Assembly: GCA_024685545.1 (NCBI GenBank)
Contig: JAIKVR010000023.1
Span: 1-59,176, forward strand
Source of the DNA: Eubacteriales bacterium
GTDB lineage: Bacteria; Bacillota; Clostridia; Eubacteriales; Anaerofustaceae
Reading direction: 5' to 3'
DNA: 59,176 nt
In this document: in pieces, positions 1 to 8,197 of the stretch
Numbering within the stretch: the stretch's first letter is position 1
How the letters are laid out: each line of letters begins with the position of its first letter
Translations under genes and position numbers: made by a program
Notes under the pieces: generated by a model
What the model was told of the DNA's origin: nothing
Databases searched by the model: none
The model's input: the letters and a program-made list of their open reading frames with translations, nothing else

Positions 1-31
1 GATAATTTGGAATAACGAAGGATGACTGGAA

Positions 32-1075
32 ATGAAAAAAACTGTTGCGATTGTACTTGTTTGCCTTTTGTTGATCGGAGTTTTCTCTTCATGCGGCGAG
101 AAACAACACGATTCCATTATGTACTGGAAAGATGACTCACCTGCTATGATGTCGATCATCTCGTTTGTATCGTCCGTAACAGATGAAAAATCAAAGGATT
201 ATGTTCCCGAAGATAGACGTATAGCTGTTTTCGATATGGACGGTACGCTTTACGGAGAGTTGTTCCCAACTTACTTTGACGAATCCTTATTGCTATATCG
301 CTTGCTTCACGATGAAAGCTATCAAGCGTCCGATAATGATCTGGCATGGGCAATAGAAGCTGAAGAAGCACTACTTAGTGGCAAGCAGGAGCCTGATTCA
401 CCGCGTTCCGGTGCTCAGATGGCTGCGGAAGCCTTCAGCGGATTTACCGTTGAACAATACAGAGCGTACGTACGCGAGTTTATGCAGATGCCTGTCGCGG
501 GATTTGATAATATGACGTACGGTGAGGGCTTTTATCTTCCGATGATCGAGCTCGTGAAATATCTTTCTGAACACGGGTTCACAGTATTCATAAGCAGCGG
601 TGCCGAGCGTTCGCTCTTAAGAGAATTGATCGGGGACACACTCGGTGAATGGATCCCTTCGTACCGTGTGATAGGAAGCACATATTCTTTGGAAGCGTCC
701 GGTCAGGGGGATATTGAAGGTCGCAAATACACTTATAAGCCTGAAGACACAGTGCTTTTGGAGGGCAACCTCGTCAGTAAAAACCTGAAGATGAACAAAG
801 TCGTTACGATTATTGATGAAATAGGAGTTTCTCCTATACTTGTATTTGGAAACAGTTCCGGAGACTTGTCTATGGCCGAGTACGCTGTCCAGCACGGGGG
901 AAAGGCATATATGCTCCTCTGTGATGACACTGTACGCGATTACGGAATTCTTGAAACAGCAGACGCGTTCGCCGAAAAGTGCCGCAAGCTTGGCTTTGAG
1001 ACAATTTCGATGCGTGACGAATTTGAAACGATATATAAGAAAGACGCCGTGAAAACAAAACTTGACGGGAAATGA
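32..1075 (+). CDS. HAD-superfamily phosphatase, predicted lipoprotein
   Basis: Predicted surface-anchored HAD hydrolase of 347 residues. Residues 1-21 form a lysine-plus-hydrophobic signal peptide ending in SSC, so Cys21 is the likely lipidated residue. HAD motif I is FDMDGT with Asp68 and Asp70 as nucleophile and acid/base. A motif II serine lies in FISSGAERS, and a late acidic motif in FGNSSGDLSM fits motif IV. The layout resembles phosphoserine-phosphatase-like secreted enzymes that strip phosphate from small molecules outside the membrane; the substrate cannot be told. A GAAGGA ribosome site lies upstream of the ATG. The gene stands alone ahead of a decayed lipoprotein gene on the same strand. 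Confidence 0.8.
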   Translation: MKKTVAIVLVCLLLIGVFSSCGEKQHDSIMYWKDDSPAMMSIISFVSSVTDEKSKDYVPEDRRIAVFDMDGTLYGELFPTYFDESLLLYRLLHDESYQASDNDLAWAIEAEEALLSGKQEPDSPRSGAQMAAEAFSGFTVEQYRAYVREFMQMPVAGFDNMTYGEGFYLPMIELVKYLSEHGFTVFISSGAERSLLRELIGDTLGEWIPSYRVIGSTYSLEASGQGDIEGRKYTYKPEDTVLLEGNLVSKNLKMNKVVTIIDEIGVSPILVFGNSSGDLSMAEYAVQHGGKAYMLLCDDTVRDYGILETADAFAEKCRKLGFETISMRDEFETIYKKDAVKTKLDGK

Positions 1076-1112
1076 CCGTAATGGATGCATTGAACAGAAA
1101 CCGAGAATTCAA

Positions 1113-1307
1113 ATGAAGCGAAATGAATGTGTTAAGGCAATATGTATGATTATGATTCTTTCGGTTGTCTGCCTTTGCTCCAGTTGCGGAAAAGACGCGG
1201 AAAAACGAGATCGTTAGATAATCATCGAAGAGATGGTTGTCGATTACGGCAGTTCCGGTGAAGAGGCAAACAAGCGCTATCATAATACTGTTAATCCACA
1301 ACGATGA
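1113..1307 (+). pseudogene. Decayed small lipoprotein gene
   Basis: A start codon at 1113 opens a 34-codon frame with a lipoprotein-type signal peptide ending in CSSCGK. It is closed by an in-frame TAG at 1215-1217. The same frame continues for 29 codons with normal protein-like composition (IIIEEMVVDYGSSGEEANKR) to a TGA at 1305. A neighbouring frame then continues as HNDEFYSVWISQNQRL. One nonsense change plus one frameshift in a formerly longer lipoprotein explains this best. A genuine 34-residue lipopeptide is a weaker alternative. The parent family is not recognised. Confidence 0.5.
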
Positions 1308-1398
1308 GTTCTATTCTGTTTGGATATCGCAAAATCAACGCTTATGAGGGAAAACAAGACTGGGATTTGAGAGTTAAATTATCCAATGTTAATAAGTG

Positions 1399-1431
1399 CA
1401 CCCCCGAAGGTATTCTTCGGGGGTGTTTTTT
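1399..1431 (+). terminator. Rho-independent terminator
   Basis: A 10-bp perfect stem (1399-1408 with 1416-1425) with a 7-base loop is followed by a run of six T on the plus strand. It ends transcription of the lipoprotein genes and lies between them and the convergent methyltransferase-like gene. Confidence 0.85.
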
Positions 1432-1444
1432 ATGTATTAGTGTA

Positions 1445-2488
1445 TCACAGGATGGCCTTGCCTTCCGCCACGAGTTTGTCGTAGTTTTTGCGTGAGACCT
1501 CGTAAAGCTTCTTGCGGAAACGCTCATCGCGGCCGCCGTAGTAGCCCCTGTTGTCGTAGCCAAACTCATCCATGAATTTTGCTACGGCTTTGTCAACCTC
1601 CTCGTCGGTCGCATTTGGAGCAATATCAACGGAGTGAGTGAATATGAAATCTCCGGGGTACATTTTTTTCAGTTTAGGCTTGTCGTTAAGAGGCTGTCCG
1701 CCCCAAGAGTTGAAACCTTCCTCAATGAAAAATGGCACGAAATTCTCAACAAAACCGCAGCAGTGCAGATCAGCGTACATACCCAGAGTGTGAGCACAGT
1801 CAATTGCTTCCTTCACATAGGGTACGAGCATCTCTTTTGCGGTCTCCTTGCTGAAGAATTCAGCTTTCTGGCTGCCCCAGTCATCGTTGAAGTTCACGCA
1901 GTCCACATTGAAATACTTCTTGCAAAGGGTGTAGTATTTCTTGCGGTAATCGGTGATGGCACGGAAGAAGCGATGCACGTCCTCTTTCTGCTCATCGTCG
2001 ATGAGTGCCACGGCAGCGTTCTCAAAGTCCATCACTGCTATGAGCCGCTCGAACAGGCAGCTGCCGAATGTTATACCGTGCAGCAGTGTGGGGTCGGAAA
2101 GAGCATCCTTCTGACGATCAACGCTTCCGGCCCAGTCCCACGTGTCTGGATCGGGAACGGTGACGCAACTCTCCCATTCGGCAATATCGGTCACCTTCGG
2201 ATTGCCGGGTCTGACCATGGCGCCGCCGGCTGTTTCCACAAAGATCCACTCCACGCCGTAGCCGTCAATACCGCCCGAAGGGCTGCGCGCGATGTTTTCG
2301 GGATCGCAGTCGACCTTGATCGTGGCCATCTCACTGGGAGTGGGGATCCACATGGGTGTTTTCCCCTCGTAGAGCCTTATCATGTTCTCTCTGGGCGTGA
2401 TGGGGTAATTGTATCTCGCGAGTCTGCCAAAACCCGAAAACTGTCCCACGACTTCAAGTTCGTCAGGTGTAAATTTCTCTAATGACAT
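1445..2488 (-). CDS. Uroporphyrinogen decarboxylase (URO-D) family protein, probable corrinoid-linked methyltransferase
   Basis: 347-residue member of the URO-D/MtaA fold family. In anaerobes many such proteins are not haem enzymes but transfer methyl groups between methylated substrates, corrinoid proteins and tetrahydrofolate or CoM. Near the C-terminus DLHCCG (His242, Cys244) resembles the His-x-Cys zinc ligands of the MtaA/MtbA-type methyltransferases. The N-terminal TPRENMIRLYEGKTPMWIP segment is typical of this clade. A distant corrinoid protein gene at 40037 and a B12-riboswitch-controlled adenosyltransferase fit such a role. It is monocistronic and convergent with the upstream lipoprotein genes. 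Substrate unknown; the family call is firm, the methyltransferase role is inferred. Confidence 0.75.
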   Translation of the reverse strand: MSLEKFTPDELEVVGQFSGFGRLARYNYPITPRENMIRLYEGKTPMWIPTPSEMATIKVDCDPENIARSPSGGIDGYGVEWIFVETAGGAMVRPGNPKVTDIAEWESCVTVPDPDTWDWAGSVDRQKDALSDPTLLHGITFGSCLFERLIAVMDFENAAVALIDDEQKEDVHRFFRAITDYRKKYYTLCKKYFNVDCVNFNDDWGSQKAEFFSKETAKEMLVPYVKEAIDCAHTLGMYADLHCCGFVENFVPFFIEEGFNSWGGQPLNDKPKLKKMYPGDFIFTHSVDIAPNATDEEVDKAVAKFMDEFGYDNRGYYGGRDERFRKKLYEVSRKNYDKLVAEGKAIL

Positions 2489-2545
2489 AGATAATTCTCC
2501 TTGTTTAGTCCAAAATGACAGATGCTTATAAAATTCATTTATATT

Positions 2546-2698
2546 CTATAATATTTCATATATCTGTTCAATATACGGACAAGAATGAATTTCTCTGCCC
2601 CAATCAAAACACTGCCGGTATTCCTCCGCATCCCACGCCTTGAATACAATGGGTTTAAAGCACATATGCAGCGGATCTTCACTCCATAAAGTGTTTTA
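2546..2698 (-). pseudogene. Possible C-terminal gene fragment
   Basis: The 474-base gap between the URO-D-like gene and the MATE gene holds no intact gene. A minus-strand frame from about 2698 to a TAG at 2546 reads with protein-like composition (DPLHMCFKPIVFKAWDAEEY, then CFDWGREIHSCPYIEQIYEIL). It has no start and is preceded by a stop, so it may be the tail of a lost gene. Family not recognised. Confidence 0.3.
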
Positions 2699-2884
2699 GC
2701 AGATATCGGGGATAACGATTCTTGTTTGCAGAAACCGATCGGAAAAGGAAAATCCATCTCATTTTCCCGAATATTATAAAAGTGCCTGAAAGTCTTCGAT
2801 GAGACAATGAAATTCCGCAGGCATTAATCTGCACAATTCTGAAATGTTCACCTGTACGCAAGCTTAAATTACATGAAAATAATC

Positions 2885-2927
2885 ACAGGAGATCTTCTCT
2901 ATATGAGAGGACCTCCTGTTTTATTCT
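2885..2927. terminator. Hairpin, possible terminator downstream of MATE gene
   Basis: ACAGGAG and TCCTGT arms with an inner TTCTCT/GAGAGGA helix form an imperfect stem. A TTTTATT tract follows on the plus strand and a weaker T-rich stretch on the minus strand. It lies just beyond the stop of the minus-strand transporter. Confidence 0.45.
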
Positions 2928-2962
2928 CATATCCGCAAAGTGATATTGTATTTAGGCCACTA

Positions 2963-4369
2963 TCAATTTGTTGCTGTATCCGGTCTTTCTGTCACAGGAC
3001 GCACCCACTTCCCGCTCTTATAATACAACGCATAACACAGGAAAGATGTCATATTGTGCGCTATCATTCCCGTCCACGCCCCGACCAGTCCGAAATCGAA
3101 CACCTGGGTCAGGATATACGTTCCAAGGATCCTCATGGTCCACATGGCTGCAATATTGACGTACAGCGAAAACTTAGTGTTCCCTGCTCCCTGAAGCATG
3201 CCTTCCAGCACATTAGTCACCCCGTAGAACGGCTCCGAACACGCGACCATCTTGAGGACCGTACTGCAGAGGGCTATGACTTCCGGATCCTTATTGAAAA
3301 TACGGACCAGGTTTGGAGCAAACATAAACAGGAGACTGCCTGTCACTATCATCATCAGTACCTCGCATAAGAGAGTGACTCTTGCCATCCTATGAAGGCT
3401 CTCGTTGTCCTTCGCTCCTATGAAGTTACCTGTAAGTGTCGCTGCCGCGGTCATCATTCCGAAGCCGGGAATATAAAATGCCGATTCAACAGTGTTTCCT
3501 ATCGTATGTGCCGCTGTCGCTGTAGCACCGAGGGAGTTTATCATCGATGCGAATACCACAAATCCGAGAGATGATCCAAACCTCTGGAACATGTATGGTA
3601 TCGCTATTCTGAGACAGGGCTTCATGATATCCATATCGATTTTAAAAGGAAGCCCTTTAGGCGATATCTCCTTATGTCTGAACACGCTGATCACCATAGC
3701 CAGCCCGCCGTAAATGAATGAAATGACGCTCGCTACCGCAGCTCCGATGACTCCCATTCCCGCACCGGGCATAGTGAACTCAAGACCCAGAAGGGATATT
3801 GTTCTTGTGGGATTGATGAGCAGATAGTTCATGACAAGATTGATCACGTTCACCCCGATTCCTATGCGCATCGGCGTCTTGGTATCTCCTGAAGCTCTAA
3901 GCACCGTCCCAAGGATCATATTGGCACTTCTCGGAAGCATTGCGAGATATGTGATAAAGAAGTATCTGGAAGCAAGGTCTCTTATGCTGGGATCAACATT
4001 CATCCATTTGGGAACATATTTGCTGACTCCCACAGTCAGCACCGTGAAGAGGGTCCCCAGAACGATGACCGTGATGATTGCCTGCATCACGGCTCTCTTG
4101 GCTCTTTCTTCATCCCCTCTGCCTCTTGCCTGGGATATATATGCAAGGAATCCCACTCCGAATGCGGATATGCTGCTGACGAACAGCCAGCTTACCGTCG
4201 ATGTGGACCCTACCGCCGCCATTGCTTCTGTCCCCAGATTGCCCACCATTGCAGTGTCTATATACTGAATCGCTGTCCCAAGGATCTGCTCCAGCATGGT
4301 CGGCCATGCCAGAGTAAATATCACGGGAAGATAAGAAAAATCAAAATAGCCTTTATTTCGTTTCTGCAT
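2963..4369 (-). CDS. MATE family multidrug/cation antiporter
   Basis: 468-residue polytopic membrane protein with about twelve hydrophobic segments. The opening FSYLPVIFTLAWPTMLEQIL and the repeat-like halves (one starting near ISPKGLPFKIDMDIMKPCLRIAIP) are characteristic of the MatE fold. The family exports cationic drugs or metabolites using a Na+ or H+ gradient. No neighbouring regulator points to a particular substrate, and the gene appears monocistronic. The next 286 bases upstream hold no other gene, only AT-rich sequence that should contain its promoter and that of the divergent oxidoreductase. Confidence 0.9.
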   Translation of the reverse strand: MQKRNKGYFDFSYLPVIFTLAWPTMLEQILGTAIQYIDTAMVGNLGTEAMAAVGSTSTVSWLFVSSISAFGVGFLAYISQARGRGDEERAKRAVMQAIITVIVLGTLFTVLTVGVSKYVPKWMNVDPSIRDLASRYFFITYLAMLPRSANMILGTVLRASGDTKTPMRIGIGVNVINLVMNYLLINPTRTISLLGLEFTMPGAGMGVIGAAVASVISFIYGGLAMVISVFRHKEISPKGLPFKIDMDIMKPCLRIAIPYMFQRFGSSLGFVVFASMINSLGATATAAHTIGNTVESAFYIPGFGMMTAAATLTGNFIGAKDNESLHRMARVTLLCEVLMMIVTGSLLFMFAPNLVRIFNKDPEVIALCSTVLKMVACSEPFYGVTNVLEGMLQGAGNTKFSLYVNIAAMWTMRILGTYILTQVFDFGLVGAWTGMIAHNMTSFLCYALYYKSGKWVRPVTERPDTATN

Positions 4370-4655
4370 AAGTCAATAATCCTCCGCTTTCGAACTGTCT
4401 GTTCCTGTACTTTTAATCGATAGTAAGGAACTTTTTCATTTTAGCACATTCGTTCATAAGAAAAAAATCTTCTTTCTAACTAACTATATCAATAGCATAG
4501 GTAAGCTTTTATACTTAAGATAAAGAGGGAATGGAGGATAGTAATTCTTAATTAATTCTCCCTATTTTGTGAGGATCACTGAATTAAAGGTTCTCTATTA
4601 TCTATACTCATTTTTACAGAATTTTACCGGCTTATTTCGGAAAGGTGGTGCACTG

Positions 4656-6335
4656 TTGAATAAAATCATTATTGTCGGCGGAGTCGCCGGCGGAGCAACT
4701 GCAGCGGCAAGAATAAGAAGACTGGATGAATCAGCACAGATAATCGTATTTGAGAAAAGCGAGAATATTTCCTACGCGAATTGCGGTATCCCCTATTATA
4801 TCGGCGGTGTAATCGAAGGGAAGGGGAACCTGGTCCTCCGCACTCCTGAAAGTTTCAGGGAAAGATACCGCATAGATGTCCGGGTTAAGAATGAAGTCAT
4901 CAAGATAGACCCCGACAGCAAAACCGTCATGGTCCGTGATCTGGGAACCGGAAGGGAGTATTCGGAAAGCTATGATAAGCTTCTGCTTTCACCCGGTGCG
5001 AAGCCGGCCAGACCGGAGCTTCCGGGATCGGATTCTTCCAGGATCCATACGGTAAGAACTGTCGATGACGCCATGAAGATCCGTGAGATCATCACAGAGA
5101 AGGCTATGAAGAGCGCCGCAGTCATCGGCGGCGGATTCATAGGACTGGAGGTTGCCGAGAATCTGGCAAAGGCGGGGATCGATACAACGATCGTCATTCG
5201 TTCGAACCAGCTGTTCCCTGCCATGGACGAAGACATGGCGCATCTGATCCATACGATTTTCAGGACGAACGGCGTGAAGCTCTTATTCCGCAAGGATACA
5301 AAGGCTTTCGATGAAACGGAAAACGGCATCAGGCTCGTATTCGGGGAAAATGACTCTCTCCTCGCGGATATGGTCATACTTGCTGTCGGCGTGTCTCCTG
5401 ACACCTATCTTGCAAAAGATGCAGGACTTAAACTGGGCACTAGCGGAGGTATCGAGGTAGACGAACACATGCTGACGTCAATCCCTGACATTTACGCGGT
5501 CGGCGATGCCGTAGAGATAAAGCACCAGGTGACTGGGCAGAAAACACTGATATCGCTTGCCGGGCCGGCGAACAAAGAGGCGAGAGTCGCTGCGGACAAT
5601 ATATGCGGTATAGCGAGCAGGTATATCGGCTCGACGGCGTCTTCTGTGATCCGGCTTTTCGACAGGACCGCTGCCATGACAGGTATCAACGAAAAAACAG
5701 CCAAAGCATCTGGGATCGATTATGAAAAACTGGTGCTGAGTCCTGCAGACCACGCCACATATTATCCAGGCGCAAAGAACATGACAATGAAAGTGATGTA
5801 CGAAAAGGAAACACTGCGCATACTCGGCTCTCAGATCGTCGGTTTTGAAGGCGTTGACAAAAGGATCGATGTAATTGCGACAGCCATGCAGGCAGGGATG
5901 ACGATTACTGATCTGGCGGAACTTGACCTAGCCTATGCCCCTCCTTATTCATCAGCGAAAGACCCTGTCAATATGGCTGGATTCATGGCCGAAAACATCG
6001 AAAACGGTATGGTAAGTCAGTTCCACTGGGAAGATCTCCCTTCACTGCAGTCTGACAGAAACGTTTTCCTGCTGGACACCAGGACTCCCGCAGAATACAG
6101 CAGGGGCCATGCAGCCTCATTCGTCAACATACCAGTAGACGAGCTGCGAGACCGGCTGGATGAGATTCCTCGGGACAAACCTGTCTACGTTATGTGCCAG
6201 AGCGGAGTAAGAAGCTATCTCGCATGCAGGATACTGGCTCAGAACGGCTACAGATGCTATAATTTATCCGGTGGATACAGCTTCTATAAAGCCGCGGTCC
6301 TGGATGAACAGACCGCTGTGCAAAAATCTGAATAA
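4656..6335 (+). CDS. CoA-disulfide reductase with C-terminal rhodanese domain
   Basis: FAD/NAD(P)H-dependent flavoprotein of about 560 residues joined to a rhodanese domain. The N-terminal dinucleotide motif is IIIVGGVAGGATAAARIRR. The single redox cysteine is Cys43 in YANCGIPYY, the same position as in Staphylococcus aureus CoADR. A second GGGFIGLEVAENLA motif binds NAD(P)H. The C-terminal domain carries a rhodanese active-site loop at Cys514 (CQSGVRS). Such fusions reduce CoA disulfide, persulfide or polysulfide. I chose the TTG at 4656 because AAAGGTGGTG sits just before it and the family motif begins right after; a GTG at 4569 would add 29 unusual residues. Confidence 0.88.
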   Translation: MNKIIIVGGVAGGATAAARIRRLDESAQIIVFEKSENISYANCGIPYYIGGVIEGKGNLVLRTPESFRERYRIDVRVKNEVIKIDPDSKTVMVRDLGTGREYSESYDKLLLSPGAKPARPELPGSDSSRIHTVRTVDDAMKIREIITEKAMKSAAVIGGGFIGLEVAENLAKAGIDTTIVIRSNQLFPAMDEDMAHLIHTIFRTNGVKLLFRKDTKAFDETENGIRLVFGENDSLLADMVILAVGVSPDTYLAKDAGLKLGTSGGIEVDEHMLTSIPDIYAVGDAVEIKHQVTGQKTLISLAGPANKEARVAADNICGIASRYIGSTASSVIRLFDRTAAMTGINEKTAKASGIDYEKLVLSPADHATYYPGAKNMTMKVMYEKETLRILGSQIVGFEGVDKRIDVIATAMQAGMTITDLAELDLAYAPPYSSAKDPVNMAGFMAENIENGMVSQFHWEDLPSLQSDRNVFLLDTRTPAEYSRGHAASFVNIPVDELRDRLDEIPRDKPVYVMCQSGVRSYLACRILAQNGYRCYNLSGGYSFYKAAVLDEQTAVQKSE

Positions 6336-6376
6336 ATACAGCAAATTGGAATATAAACACGCAGTATCTTAATATG

Positions 6377-6413
6377 ACGGACAGGTTATGTGATCAGCAG
6401 CCCGTCCGTTTTT
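6377..6413 (+). terminator. Rho-independent terminator
   Basis: ACGGAC at 6377-6382 pairs with GTCCGT at 6404-6409, followed by a T run. It closes the CoADR-rhodanese transcription unit. Confidence 0.7.
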
Positions 6414-6483
6414 CATATCCGATTCAATCAACAGGCTTCTTTTCCACGGCTGTTCTTATATTTCCACAGTTTATTTTTAAAAA

Positions 6484-6511
6484 TTGTAATATCCCTGCTG
6501 TGTGCTATAAT
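6484..6511 (+). promoter_or_regulatory. Sigma-A-type promoter for the ispD/PDH-like operon
   Basis: TTGTAA at 6484-6489, a 16-base spacer and a perfect TATAAT at 6506-6511, directly upstream of ispD. Confidence 0.65.
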
Positions 6512-6525
6512 AATTGGGGAATACC

Positions 6526-7257
6526 ATGTATAAAAAGCGTATAATGAGCGTTCTGATCCCTGCGGCGGGTATCTCCCGGCGCATGGAAGGCCTGGGAAGC
6601 AAGCCGTACATCACCTTATTCGGCAGAAGCGTGCTTTATTATGTATTAAGAGCATTCGCCGCCTCACCTTACACCGGTGAGATCATAGCCGCTGTAAGGG
6701 CGGGTGAGGAGGATCTGGCCTGCAGAGCAGCTGCAGACGCATGCCCAGAAATCCCATTCAAAACGGTCATCGGAGGAACGACCCGCCAAGAAAGTGTATA
6801 CTCCGCCATAACAGTCAGCGATGACTCATTCCCTCTGATCGCAGTACATGACGCAGCGAGGCCCTGCATAACCGCAGAACTTATCAACAAGGTCGCGGAA
6901 GCCGCGCTGACGGCCGGTGCTGCAACTGCTGCTACTCCCATGACGGACACCGTCGGGGTGATAGAAACCTCAAAGGAAGGCGCTGTCATTTCCGGCTATG
7001 AAGACAGAGAGAAGCTGGTGCGAATTGCCACCCCGCAGATATTCAACCGTGGAATCCTTATTGCAGCACATGAGTCAGCCAGAGCAAATGCCCTCTCTTT
7101 TACTGACGACACCTCTCTTGTCGGATCGGTCGGGACAAAGACCATGGCAGTAATAAGCAATGAGAACAATATCAAAATAACCGTTCCCGCCGACTTGGCA
7201 ACAGCATCGGCGGCACTCTCTGAAATGATGAATATAAATGAAAAGGATGCATCCTGA
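6526..7257 (+). CDS. ispD: 2-C-methyl-D-erythritol 4-phosphate cytidylyltransferase
   Basis: Third step of the MEP isoprenoid pathway: CTP plus MEP gives CDP-methylerythritol. Family signs are the N-terminal nucleotide loop LIPAAGISRRMEG followed by KPYITLFGRSVLYYVLRAF, the central VHDAARPCI motif and ATPQIF in the second half. The length of about 243 residues is normal. I prefer the ATG at 6526, preceded by GGGGA at 6516-6520; an upstream TTG at 6514 would add four residues. It is the first gene of an operon with the PDH-like genes: its last 20 bases overlap the next reading frame if that starts at 7238, which suggests co-transcription though not shared function. Confidence 0.9.
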   Translation: MYKKRIMSVLIPAAGISRRMEGLGSKPYITLFGRSVLYYVLRAFAASPYTGEIIAAVRAGEEDLACRAAADACPEIPFKTVIGGTTRQESVYSAITVSDDSFPLIAVHDAARPCITAELINKVAEAALTAGAATAATPMTDTVGVIETSKEGAVISGYEDREKLVRIATPQIFNRGILIAAHESARANALSFTDDTSLVGSVGTKTMAVISNENNIKITVPADLATASAALSEMMNINEKDAS

Positions 7258-8197
7258 AATGAACACGAACACCTCGCTGCAGATCTTTTACAAAATGATG
7301 AAGGCACGGCTCCTTGAAGAAGTCGCGGTCAAACTGAAGGAAAGAGGGCTCATCGCCGATGAGCTGCGCCTAAGCTTCGGTCAGGAGGCTGTCGCAGCCG
7401 CGGTATGCGCTCTGTCACTGAACGATGTGATCTTCGTCCCCCGTCGCAATATTTCCTCATTGATCGCCGCCAATGTACCGTCCATATCCATCCTGTCGGA
7501 GCTGTGCGGACTTAAGGAAGGCATGTGCGGAGGCAAAGGAGGGTTGGACTGCGCCGCCTGGAGCGATACCAACGTCTTCGGTCCAATGGCTTCTCCCGAT
7601 TCCTCGCTGATGAGAGCCTGCGGAACGGCGCTCTCTTTCTCGTTGCAGGGACTGCCCTACTGTGTACTTTGCATCGTGGGAGATTCCGCCGCTGCCAGAG
7701 GTGATCTTTACACAGCGTTGAATTACGCTGCCCTAAATAATCTGCGCATTGTATTCTATGTGGAAAACAACGGCTATGCCGGGCGCAGCCGCACAAGAGA
7801 CACCATCAACGTATCAGAGATATCCCGCAGAACAAACGGATTTGAGATACCTGGATTTACCGTTGACGGGAACGATACAAATGCTGTTTACGAGGCTGTG
7901 GATCAGGCTATATCATTCAGCCGTCAGAACAGAAAACCTGCCCTGATCGAGGCTATGACTTACCGCCTTGCAGGCGAAACATACGAGGAGATACAGAGCT
8001 ACCGCAGTGAAGAAGAGGTCAACATGCATGCCGCTATAGACCCGATCGAGATACATACAAAGTATATGACTGAAGCCGGTATAGGCCAGATCAGCGATTT
8101 TTTATCCATGCGCGAAGCCATTCAGGAGGAGATCGATGCCGCAGTGGATAATGTGCTTGCGCTGATCAGAGAAAGGATCGGAGGTGGTGAAGAGTGA
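7238..8197 (+). CDS. Pyruvate dehydrogenase E1-alpha-like protein with degenerate active site
   Basis: 319 residues co-linear with the E1alpha subunit of 2-oxoacid dehydrogenases. The shared frame includes LRLSFGQEAVAAAVCAL, the thiamine-diphosphate site (residues 148-178, GDSAAARGD to ENNGYAG), IPGFTVDGNDTNAVYEAV and a TYRL segment. Key positions differ from the consensus I know. The histidine-bearing TYRGHGHAL loop reads VPRRNISSL (67-75). The GGSMH loop reads GGLDC. GDG of the Mg-TPP motif is GDS. YRLxGHSxxD is YRLAGETYE (242-250). The frame is long and intact, so this is not simple decay. Starts at 7247 or 7259 are possible. It overlaps E1beta by four bases. Confidence 0.8.
   Translation: MKRMHPEMNTNTSLQIFYKMMKARLLEEVAVKLKERGLIADELRLSFGQEAVAAAVCALSLNDVIFVPRRNISSLIAANVPSISILSELCGLKEGMCGGKGGLDCAAWSDTNVFGPMASPDSSLMRACGTALSFSLQGLPYCVLCIVGDSAAARGDLYTALNYAALNNLRIVFYVENNGYAGRSRTRDTINVSEISRRTNGFEIPGFTVDGNDTNAVYEAVDQAISFSRQNRKPALIEAMTYRLAGETYEEIQSYRSEEEVNMHAAIDPIEIHTKYMTEAGIGQISDFLSMREAIQEEIDAAVDNVLALIRERIGGGEE

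Noticed and set aside
1399..1431. Shared terminator for the minus-strand URO-D-like gene
   Set aside because: No T tract on the minus strand after the stem, so only the plus-strand role is supported.
1634..2482. Long open frame opposite the URO-D-like gene
   Set aside because: Mirrors a well-supported gene on the other strand; no family motif and poor composition.
4656..6335. Possible E3 (dihydrolipoamide dehydrogenase) for the PDH-like operon
   Set aside because: It has the single cysteine of CoADR (YANCGIPYY), not the CxxxxC redox pair of E3, and a rhodanese domain; separated by a terminator.
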